6,272 nt of DNA from JBFMAE01 sp040756085 (GTDB lineage: Bacteria > Desulfobacterota > BSN033 > UBA1163), in assembly GCA_040756085.1 (NCBI GenBank), contig JBFMAE010000169.1, positions 1-6,272 on the forward strand, given 5' to 3'. This document shows positions 1 to 4,914 of this stretch, in pieces. Under the pieces are notes generated by a model. The model saw nothing but the letters and a program-made list of their open reading frames with translations. It made no database searches and was not told the origin of the DNA. A program made the position numbers and the translations under genes. Each line of letters opens with the position of its first letter. Positions within the stretch are counted from its first letter, which is position 1.

Positions 1-761
1 CCGCCCCCGCCATCGAATGGTGGAATCGAGAGTCTCTGATTGAATGGCCTGTGATCATTGAATTGTTCCGTCATACAAAAAATATTCTTGACTCCATCAG
101 AAATTTAACACAACTTTCTCGGGTGAAATTTAGCGACAAAGAATTCGGGGAATTTTTTTGTCGATCTGTCACTAAGGATACTGGGAAAGTCAATCTTCTG
201 CTGGAAGGTTTTCTCCAATATCTCTTAGTCAATACTTCCGTCAAGAAAAAGGACACCATTCACAGACTGATCGAAGAGGTGTTAAAGAAGTACCAAGTTC
301 AACTGGAAGAAAAAGGGATTAAATTATCCAAGAAATTTGAAAAGGATCTTCCAGAAGCGGTCGTTCCTGATGAACTAATGAGATATATTTTGAATTCCCT
401 TCTTCAATATGGGGTGAACTCGGTCACTCCCAGCGGGGAGATGGGACTTGTAACAAAGTCCTTCATCCCTGAGGAGAAAGGGGATTTGGATCAAGCTTTG
501 TTAGGAAAGGATAAGCGGTATATCGAGATTGAACTGTTTTTTGCAGGCTATAAGAAGCTCAGTGAGCCATTCGAAAAAAGTCCAGGTTTTCATAAAGAAG
601 AACCGTTAAATCTAATATTACGGTTGGTTAAAGAGGTCGTTCAGAGGAATCGAGGGATCATGAAAATTGAGACGGATGAAAAGAAAGAGAAAACACTTAT
701 TTTCATAAGTTTCCCCTCTGAAAGAAGAGAGGTCTTCTATTATCAATCCATAGAAGGATAA
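1..761 (+). CDS. Histidine-kinase-like protein with degenerate ATPase domain, 5' end missing
   Basis: The frame is open from the window edge (first full codon at 3), so this is the C-terminal part of a longer protein; the GTG at 51 lacks a convincing ribosome site and is probably internal. The order resembles a sensor histidine kinase. A helical DHp-like segment contains RHTKNILDSI (about 69-98), a second helix follows near LLLEGFLQYL, then an HATPase-like region (about 265-740). Its LEEKGIKLSKKFEKDLPEA stretch and the DELMRYILNSLLQYGVNSV helix match the run-up to and position of the N box. The family's key residues are missing: the N-box Asn and catalytic Glu align with Tyr and Asn, the G1 box (DxGxG) reads FFAGYKK, and the G2 box (GxGLGL) reads EPLNLIL. 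The phospho-acceptor His is Arg or shifted by one. I infer a pseudokinase or binding module rather than an active kinase. No terminator is visible after the TAA. The upstream sensor part, if any, lies outside the window. Confidence 0.7.
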   Translation, partial: APAIEWWNRESLIEWPVIIELFRHTKNILDSIRNLTQLSRVKFSDKEFGEFFCRSVTKDTGKVNLLLEGFLQYLLVNTSVKKKDTIHRLIEEVLKKYQVQLEEKGIKLSKKFEKDLPEAVVPDELMRYILNSLLQYGVNSVTPSGEMGLVTKSFIPEEKGDLDQALLGKDKRYIEIELFFAGYKKLSEPFEKSPGFHKEEPLNLILRLVKEVVQRNRGIMKIETDEKKEKTLIFISFPSERREVFYYQSIEG

Positions 762-834
762 ATCCAAAGAAAATAAACACCTCAATTATTACGTTTCTAA
801 AAACCCTGCCACGTTTGGTAAGTTAAATTGGTAC

Positions 835-853
835 TGTCTCAAAATAATAGACA
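835..853. promoter_or_regulatory. Palindrome TGTCT-N9-AGACA, possible operator
   Basis: TGTCT at 835-839 and AGACA at 849-853 form a perfect 5-bp inverted repeat about 19 bp long, a size typical of a dimeric regulator site. It overlaps the possible -35 box at 848-853 and lies about 70 bp before the zinc-ribbon start. No regulator can be named, and chance or a remnant element end are alternatives. Confidence 0.25.
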
Positions 854-876
854 TTTCCGAATAAATTTTATATGTT
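848..876 (+). promoter_or_regulatory. Possible sigma70-type promoter for the zinc-ribbon gene
   Basis: TAGACA (848-853, five of six to consensus) is followed after 17 bp by TATGTT (871-876, four of six) in a very AT-rich gap. The palindrome CATCAT-TG-ATGATG (880-893) would sit at the transcription start. AT-rich DNA gives such matches easily, so this is only a candidate. Confidence 0.25.
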
Positions 877-923
877 ATCCATCATTGATGATGCAATACT
901 ATCTCCTGATATATTAGGGTTCT

Positions 924-1154
924 ATGTTAACTCGTTTAAGGTTAAGGAAGAAGCGGAAAAGAAATAGCGTGACCTGTCCAGTTTGTCATGGAAAGAATAT
1001 TGAGCTCATCCACGAAATTAGTGAAGAAGGGTACTGGAAAAGGGAAGAATACCTTTGTTATGATTGTGATTGTGAATGGGACTGGACTTACCAGCGTCCA
1101 TTTCCCCGCCCCCGTTTAAAAATCAGAGCGCCAAAATGGGTAAGAATAGAATAG
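924..1154 (+). CDS. Small zinc-ribbon protein of unknown function
   Basis: This gene encodes 76 residues. An arginine/lysine-rich N-terminus (RLRLRKKRKRN, residues 4-14) precedes a four-cysteine ribbon: CPVC at 18-21 and CYDC at 45-48, with an extra Cys at 50. An aromatic and acidic stretch (EWDWTY) follows, then a proline/arginine-rich tail. The two CxxC knuckles spaced by about 23 residues are the classic layout for one structural zinc ion, as in many nucleic-acid-binding or RNA-polymerase-associated ribbons. The basic ends would suit nucleic-acid contact, but this is inference. The ATG has only a weak AGGG (916-919) four bases upstream. The gene stands alone, with a 162-base AT-rich gap before it and a structured element after it. 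I do not recognise a named family. The conserved-looking cysteine layout argues against a chance ORF. Confidence 0.6.
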   Translation: MLTRLRLRKKRKRNSVTCPVCHGKNIELIHEISEEGYWKREEYLCYDCDCEWDWTYQRPFPRPRLKIRAPKWVRIE

Positions 1155-1204
1155 CTTTCCGACGAGAGCAGTCCATTTAGAATAAAATGGAGAAAGGGTT
1201 ATGG

Positions 1205-1338
1205 TAAACCCCGTATATCCCCACCCTAAAGGACAGGGATTTTCTTTATCTTCAGATTTGAAATTGCCTTCCCCGTTCTGTAACGGGGCAGGCATCCCCA
1301 GTCTGAAGCCTGGGGCTTTCGGGATTATACGGGGTAAA
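1205..1338. mobile_element. Structured mini-element with terminal inverted repeats and TAAA direct repeat
   Basis: The outer arms ACCCCGTATA (1208-1217) and TATACGGGGT (1326-1335) are perfectly complementary, and the pairing continues inward to CCC (1219-1221)/GGG (1321-1323) with one bulged base. Inside lie a small hairpin CCCT/AGGG (1224-1238), a 12-bp hairpin with one mismatch (1265-1294, tip CCCCGTT-CTGT-AACGGGG), and CCCCAG/CTGGGG (1296-1315). CTTCAGA (1250-1256) can alternatively pair with TCTGAAG (1302-1308), enclosing the 12-bp hairpin. TAAA occurs directly at both borders (1205-1208 and 1335-1338), like a target duplication around a 126-bp element (1209-1334). No transposase is encoded. 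Candidates are a MITE, or a non-autonomous IS200/IS605-like relative whose ends carry similar C-rich hairpins. That family does not duplicate its target, so the TAAA would then be coincidence. A structured RNA gene cannot be excluded. Confidence 0.5.
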
Positions 1339-1423
1339 GGAAGAAAATGGGGAAGTAATCACTGAGGTCTGCTCTAAATGCAGTCAATCCATAGACCCGC
1401 CTTTGGGGTTCCATAGGAGAAAG
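1339..1423 (+). pseudogene. In-frame leader with CxxC motif upstream of the DUF72 start
   Basis: The DUF72 frame stays open upstream to 1307. Between the mini-element and the DUF72 ATG it reads like real protein, including EVITEVCSKCSQSIDPP and then GFHRRK. It has no usable start of its own: the only candidate is TTG at 1403, with no ribosome site. Joining the two TAAA copies by removing the element gives ATG (1201) GTA AAG GAA and then this leader, in frame, behind GGAG (1189-1192) eight bases upstream. I infer that the element broke the start of a small cysteine-containing protein, or of an N-terminal extension of DUF72. The interval could also be mere spacer that happens to be open. Confidence 0.35.
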
Positions 1424-2221
1424 ATGATCAGGATCGGAACAAGTGGTTTTTCCTTTCCGGATTGGAAGAGGACGGTTTATCCTGTTGGCATTCGGGAAAG
1501 AGACAGGTTGCCTTTCTACGAAAAAGAACTGGGATTTAATGCCCTGGAGGTCAACTTCACCTATTATACCCTTCCTTCCCAGAAGAGTTTTGCGGCGATG
1601 TCTCAAAAGACATCCAGGGGGTTTGAGTTTGTTGTGAAGTCCTTCAAAGGGATGACCCATGAGATTTGGGATAAAGAGACAGGCAATATGCTCGATAACC
1701 AGGAAACTTTTAAGAAGTTTAAATATAGCCTAGCCCCTCTGATCGGGGACGGGAAGCTTGCCTGTGTCCTGGCACAGTTTCCTTATGGTTTCTTCCCCAA
1801 TCGGGAAAATTTCGATTATCTCCAAAGATTCAAAGGAGAAATGGAGGACATCCCATTAGTCATTGAATTCCGCAACCAGAAATGGCTGAAGGAACAGACC
1901 TTCCAATTTTTAGAGAGGAACGGGATTGGATTCTGCATTGTGGATGAACCCAAACTTCCCAAGTTGATGCCTTACCTTCCCAGGGCCACTTCGGACATCG
2001 GATATTTCAGATTTCATGGTCGAAATCCCAACTGGTTCAATGTCCCCACCTCGGTGAGATATGATTATCTCTACAGCGAAGGGGAACTGAAGGAATTCAT
2101 CCCGGATATCAGGGATATTTCTCAGAGGACAGGAAAAACCTTGATCTTTTTTAATAACTGCCATGCTGGCTCTGCAGCCAAAAACGCTGCCCAGATGGCC
2201 AAGCTATTAATGAACGGATAG
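1424..2221 (+). CDS. DUF72 family protein (YecE-like TIM barrel)
   Basis: The product has 265 residues, close to the usual family length of about 240-280. The N-terminus MIRIGTSGFSFPDW (1-14) and YP (19-20) match the family signature IGTSGWSY..W. Next are LEVNFTYYTLPS (41-52, the EINSTFY..PS motif), KGMTHE (75-80), an internal VDEP, YFRFHGRNPNWF, and a C-terminal FFNNCHAG..A.NA..M..LL (from 242), the family's NN..G.A..NA ending. The family folds as a TIM barrel; its biochemical role is not established, though conserved acidic and His residues suggest an enzyme. ATG 1424 is chosen because AGGAG (1415-1419) lies four bases upstream and the family consensus starts here. An upstream TTG (1403) has no such site. 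The gene stands apart from hisI, separated by a repeat block, so a functional link to histidine synthesis is not implied. E. coli YecE belongs to the same family. Confidence 0.93.
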   Translation: MIRIGTSGFSFPDWKRTVYPVGIRERDRLPFYEKELGFNALEVNFTYYTLPSQKSFAAMSQKTSRGFEFVVKSFKGMTHEIWDKETGNMLDNQETFKKFKYSLAPLIGDGKLACVLAQFPYGFFPNRENFDYLQRFKGEMEDIPLVIEFRNQKWLKEQTFQFLERNGIGFCIVDEPKLPKLMPYLPRATSDIGYFRFHGRNPNWFNVPTSVRYDYLYSEGELKEFIPDIRDISQRTGKTLIFFNNCHAGSAAKNAAQMAKLLMNG

Positions 2222-2307
2222 GATTCAAGGGGTCAAGTGGTCAAGGGTTCGAGTAAAGCATTCTTAAATGCTGGAACCCTTGAACCCTCGAATCCTTGAA
2301 CCCTTGA
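2222..2307. repeat. Inverted pair of tandem octamer arrays around a hairpin
   Basis: Four head-to-tail octamers (GATTCAAG, GGGTCAAG, TGGTCAAG, GGTTCGAG; 2222-2253) are variants of TCAAGGGT read in rotation. After a central perfect hairpin AGCATT-CTTA-AATGCT (2257-2272) come four octamers of the opposite sense (ACCCTTGA, ACCCTCGA, ATCCTTGA, ACCCTTGA; 2276-2307). TCAAGGGTTC (2241-2250) and GAACCCTTGA (2274-2283) pair perfectly, and the whole block can fold into one long imperfect stem. It begins right after the DUF72 stop and ends two bases before the hisI ribosome site. No T-tract follows, so it is not a standard intrinsic terminator. It might be a REP-like repeat, a 3'-end stabiliser or a replication-slippage product. 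Confidence 0.8.
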
Positions 2308-2308
2308 T

Positions 2309-2322
2309 AAGGAGGCGAAGTG
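2309..2322 (+). promoter_or_regulatory. Ribosome binding site that fixes the hisI GTG start
   Basis: AAGGAGG (2309-2315) is a full-strength Shine-Dalgarno sequence four bases before GTG 2320. The HisI N-terminal consensus also begins there, which supports a GTG rather than a later ATG start. It touches the end of the octamer repeat, so folding of that repeat could influence access. Confidence 0.8.
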
Positions 2323-2697
2323 ATCGAGATCGATTTTAAAAAAGGCAATGGACTCATCCCGGTGATCGTTCAGGATGCTTCGACGAATGAAGTTCTGATG
2401 TTAGGGTATATGAATCGGGAGTCGTGGGAGAAGACCCTGGAAACGAAGAAGGCATCCTTCTGGTCCAGGTCACGTAAAAAGCTCTGGATAAAAGGAGAGA
2501 CCTCAGGCCATGTTCAGGAGGTCAAGGAGATCTATCTTGATTGTGACGGGGATGCCCTTCTGTTCAAAGTGGATCAGATAGGCAAAGCCGCCTGTCATAC
2601 CGGTTACCGGAGCTGTTTCCATCACCGATATGAAGAAGGTGGATGGAAAGTATCGGGTAAGAGAATTTTTGATCCCAAGGAGGTATATGGAAAGTGA
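2320..2697 (+). CDS. hisI: Phosphoribosyl-AMP cyclohydrolase
   Basis: HisI opens the adenine ring of phosphoribosyl-AMP, the third step of cytoplasmic histidine biosynthesis. The 125-residue length is that of the stand-alone enzyme, with no fused HisE pyrophosphohydrolase domain. Visible signatures are VLMLGYMN (25-32) and FWSRSRKKLWIKGETSGHVQ (47-66). The metal site DCDGD (74-78) has Asp74/76/78 placed for Mg and Cys75 for Zn. CHTGYRSC (92-99) supplies the other two Zn cysteines (92 and 99). All expected catalytic and metal ligands are present. HisE must be encoded elsewhere, as must the middle pathway enzymes. The stop codon overlaps the hisG GTG by four bases (GTGA, 2694-2697), indicating co-transcription and probably coupled translation with the first enzyme of the pathway. 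Confidence 0.97.
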   Translation: MIEIDFKKGNGLIPVIVQDASTNEVLMLGYMNRESWEKTLETKKASFWSRSRKKLWIKGETSGHVQEVKEIYLDCDGDALLFKVDQIGKAACHTGYRSCFHHRYEEGGWKVSGKRIFDPKEVYGK

Positions 2698-3566
2698 AGG
2701 TGCTGAAGATTGGAATTCCAAAAGGAAGTCTGGAGAGTGCCACCATTGAACTCTTTAGAAGATCGGGCTGGAAGATATCCGTGAGTTCCCGAAGTTATTT
2801 CCCTGTAGTGGATGATGATGAGATCCGCTGTACGTTAGTTCGTGCCCAGGAGATGTCACGGTTTGTGGAGATAGGCACCCTGGATATTGGACTGACGGGG
2901 AAGGATTGGGTTTTAGAAAATGGTTCCGATGTGGTGGTCGTTCAGGATCTGGTCTATTCGAAGACCAGTGCCTCCCCTGCACGATGGGTATTGGTGGTGG
3001 CGGAAGACTCGCCCATCCGTGAATTGAAAGACCTGGAAGGGAAAAAGATTTTCACAGAACTGGTCAACTTTACTAAACAGTACTTTGGCGAGCGAAAGAT
3101 CAAGGTTGATGTAGAGTTCTCATGGGGAGCGACGGAGGGAAAGGTGATTGAGGGATTATGCGATGCCATTGTGGAGGTGACCGAAACCGGCAGTACATTA
3201 CGAGCCAATAAACTTCGCATTGTTGGGGAACTCCTGCAGACCAATACCCAACTGATCGCCAATCGTCAGTCCTATCAGGATCCCTGGAAAAGGGAAAAGA
3301 TTGAGCAGATTTCACTTCTTCTTCAGGGAGCCCTCCGTGCTGAAGGGATGGTGGGTCTCAAGATGAACGTTTCAGCCAATGACCTCAAAGGCTTGATGGA
3401 AATCCTTCCAAGCATTACCGCCCCCACGATTTCCAACCTCTTTCAGAGCGATTGGTTTGCCGTAGAGGTCATGGTCTCCGAGAAGGTCGTCCGGGAGCTC
3501 ATTCCTCAGTTGCTGAAACTAGGGGCAGTAGGGATCATCGAATATCCGCTCAATAAGGTGATTTGA
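2694..3566 (+). CDS. hisG: ATP phosphoribosyltransferase, long form
   Basis: HisG condenses ATP and PRPP to phosphoribosyl-ATP, the committed and feedback-controlled first step of histidine synthesis. At 290 residues this is the long form. The catalytic part has GIPKGSL (7-13), the DIGLTGKDW segment (64-72) and the PRPP-binding ETGSTLRANKL (164-174). From about residue 217 follows the HisG_C ACT-like regulatory domain (GLKMNVS, LPSITAPTI, AVGIIEYPLNKVI). The long form normally works without HisZ and binds histidine through this domain, so allosteric inhibition by histidine is expected. GTG 2694 is chosen because AAGGAGG (2677-2683, inside hisI) lies ten bases upstream and the conserved start KVLKIGIPKG follows. 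A second GTG at 2700 is spaced worse. The C-terminus is complete, and the opposing methyltransferase remnant begins right at its stop codon. Confidence 0.97.
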   Translation: MKVLKIGIPKGSLESATIELFRRSGWKISVSSRSYFPVVDDDEIRCTLVRAQEMSRFVEIGTLDIGLTGKDWVLENGSDVVVVQDLVYSKTSASPARWVLVVAEDSPIRELKDLEGKKIFTELVNFTKQYFGERKIKVDVEFSWGATEGKVIEGLCDAIVEVTETGSTLRANKLRIVGELLQTNTQLIANRQSYQDPWKREKIEQISLLLQGALRAEGMVGLKMNVSANDLKGLMEILPSITAPTISNLFQSDWFAVEVMVSEKVVRELIPQLLKLGAVGIIEYPLNKVI

Positions 3567-3781
3567 CCGCACTGACCGAAGTAAGGGCATTTGGGGTCCG
3601 CTCCCCAGGGGGGATCGTTTAATAATTTTCTCCAGCCTCCCTATGGAATAATCCTTCTTTTCTTCGAAGATCTCCACCCATGCCTTATCCCCAGTGACAG
3701 AATAGGGATGAAGACGATTTTGCCGCCGACCCGGGCTACTCCGTATACTTAAAAAACCATCGATTCGATGATGACGTGAAG
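3566..3781 (-). pseudogene. Decayed N-terminal fragment of a RumA/RlmD/TrmA-type RNA m5U methyltransferase (TRAM domain)
   Basis: Read on the minus strand from 3781, the frame gives HVIIESMVF, a TAA stop (3751-3749), then VYGVARVGGKIVFIP. After a one-base loss near 3693 it gives GDKAWVEIFEEKKDY and IIKRSP. After one extra C in a C6 run (3608-3613) it gives PKCPYFGQCG. This reproduces the TRAM domain (GGxGVAR..GKVVFVP..LPGD.V.V.I.E.KK.Y) followed by the first part of the CxxxxxCGGC iron-sulfur motif of bacterial uracil-C5 RNA methyltransferases. The stop and the Val after it align with the usual Gly-Gly. Homology ends at TGC GGT (3571-3566), where hisG ends, so the third cluster Cys and the whole SAM-binding catalytic domain are missing. 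AGGAG (complement of 3786-3790) lies just upstream on the minus strand and may be the old ribosome site. The damage rules out function. The exact paralogue (RlmD, TrmA or other) cannot be told. Confidence 0.8.
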
Positions 3782-4046
3782 TTTTCTCCTAACGATTTTC
3801 AAAATAATATGGAATGAAATGAGATTCAATCCATCGAGGAACGGAAGAAGGAGTTCAGGAATTGAAATGGATTGGAATGAATTGACATCTCGTTTTGATT
3901 TTGTTAGTTTTACCCTGTTGTTGAATGACAGGTATATTGAACAGACTGGATGGGGTTTCCTCTTTTCTTCAAAGGCGAAACTTTCCATCGACCTTTTTTA
4001 CAATAAACAGGGATGAATAGTTCAAAAGAGAGGATGACCTGAGGAG
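3782..4046. other. Non-coding gap upstream of accD, little visible content
   Basis: This AT-rich stretch follows the methyltransferase remnant. It contains a loose direct repeat (GGAATGAAATGAGATT at 3811-3826 and GGAATTGAAATGGATT at 3858-3873), a possible promoter (3882-3910) and a 65-codon open frame that I do not accept as a gene. It may be the former upstream region of the decayed methyltransferase plus the leader of the accD operon. No RNA fold or riboswitch is recognised. Confidence 0.4.
3882..3910 (+). promoter_or_regulatory. Weak promoter candidate for the accD operon
   Basis: A perfect TTGACA (3882-3887) is followed after 17 bp by TAGTTT (3905-3910), a poor -10. TATATT at 3933-3938 is a better -10 but has no good -35 at the right distance. 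One of these may start the accD-folC transcript, since the preceding + strand gene ends at 3566. Confidence 0.2.
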
Positions 4047-4907
4047 ATGCCCTGGTTTAAGAAAGAGGAAGGGAGAGACGGCAAAGAGAAACGGGAGGAA
4101 CTGAAGCTCACGGATGAGCTTTGGGTGAAATGCAACTCCTGTAATGAGATCATCTACCGGAGGGTCATCGAACGTAACCTCCAGGTTTGCCCTAAATGCA
4201 ACTACCATTTTCAGATCCCTGCCCGTAGAAGAATTGATTGTGTGGTCGATCCAGACACCTTCATCGAATATGATGTAAATCTTATCTCCGCCGATCCCTT
4301 GGAGTTTAAAGATTTAAAACGGTACCCCCATCGAGTCAAAGAGTCCCAGGAAGCCACCGGGCAGAAGGATGCGATCATCTGCGGGGAATCGAGGATTGAA
4401 GGGCAGCCAGCAATGATCGGCATTTTTGAGTTCAATTTTATGGGTGGAAGTCTGGGGTCGGTGGTGGGAGAGAAGATCACCCGGCTGATCGAACGGGCCA
4501 TTGAAAAGAGAATCGGGGTAGTGATCTTCTGCGCCTCGGGAGGGGCAAGGATGCAGGAGGGTATCCTCTCCTTGATGCAGATGGCCAAAACCAGCGCTGC
4601 CCTTGCCAGGCTTCATGAGGCAGGAATTCCCTACATCTGTGTCCTGACCGATCCTACGACTGGCGGGGTTTCGGCCAGCATCGGGATGCTGGGCGATATC
4701 ATCATTGCGGAACCGAAGGCGATGATCGGATTTGCAGGACCGAGGGTGATTAAGGAGACGATCCGGGCGGAGCTCCCTGAGGGATTTCAACGGGCCGAAT
4801 ACCTTCTCAAGCATGGAATGATTGACCTCATTGTGGAGCGAAAAGATCTCCGACATACGCTCGCCTCCCTATTAGAGATGCTCGGGAAAGGGGATCGGGG
4901 GAGTTAA
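4047..4907 (+). CDS. accD: Acetyl-CoA carboxylase carboxyltransferase subunit beta
   Basis: With AccA, AccD forms the carboxyltransferase that moves CO2 from carboxybiotin to acetyl-CoA, making malonyl-CoA for fatty-acid synthesis in the cytoplasm. The 286 residues are full length. The N-terminal zinc ribbon has Cys29, 32, 48 and 51 (CNSC and CPKC). The crotonase-like carboxyltransferase domain shows MGGSLGSVVGEK (132-143), SGGARMQEG (164-172), TDPTTGGVSAS (201-211) and FAGPRVIKETI (229-239), then LPEGFQRAEYLLKHGMID. The start MPWFKK is the family's usual beginning, which fixes ATG 4047 even though GAGGAG (4041-4046) abuts the start with no spacer; GAGAGG (4028-4033) is a more distant alternative ribosome site. 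The stop is followed after seven bases by folC, the same accD-folC order known from E. coli and many other proteobacteria. AccA, AccB and AccC are not in the window. Confidence 0.98.
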   Translation: MPWFKKEEGRDGKEKREELKLTDELWVKCNSCNEIIYRRVIERNLQVCPKCNYHFQIPARRRIDCVVDPDTFIEYDVNLISADPLEFKDLKRYPHRVKESQEATGQKDAIICGESRIEGQPAMIGIFEFNFMGGSLGSVVGEKITRLIERAIEKRIGVVIFCASGGARMQEGILSLMQMAKTSAALARLHEAGIPYICVLTDPTTGGVSASIGMLGDIIIAEPKAMIGFAGPRVIKETIRAELPEGFQRAEYLLKHGMIDLIVERKDLRHTLASLLEMLGKGDRGS

Positions 4908-4914
4908 TTCATCG

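Noticed and set aside
51..53. GTG as start of the kinase-like gene
   Set aside because: The frame is open and coding-like all the way to the left edge, and there is no ribosome site before 51. It is more likely an internal Val codon of a truncated gene.
1172..1191. TCCATTT/AAATGGA hairpin as terminator of the zinc-ribbon gene
   Set aside because: The stem is AT-rich with no following T-run, so it is too weak to call.
1201..1365. 54-codon open frame running through the mini-element
   Set aside because: It is explained by the palindromic element. It lacks protein-like composition and shares its start only because the ATG lies at the insertion site.
1403..1405. TTG as start of the DUF72 gene
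   Set aside because: No ribosome site precedes it. ATG 1424 has AGGAG upstream and matches the family N-terminus.
2222..2307. CRISPR-like array
   Set aside because: The units are 8 bp, contiguous and without spacers, and the second half is inverted. None of this fits a CRISPR array.
3592..3607. TGGGG-TCCGCT-CCCCA hairpin as hisG terminator
   Set aside because: No T-tract follows closely, and the bases are explained by the opposing pseudogene. It could still slow transcription but is not a standard terminator.
3819..4016. 65-codon + strand open frame before accD
   Set aside because: There is no convincing ribosome site and no recognisable domain, and it contains the best TTGACA. It could be a remnant, but nothing supports a gene.
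4314..4856. 180-codon open frame on the minus strand
   Set aside because: It lies wholly antisense to the clearly conserved accD coding sequence and has no protein family features, so it is a shadow frame.
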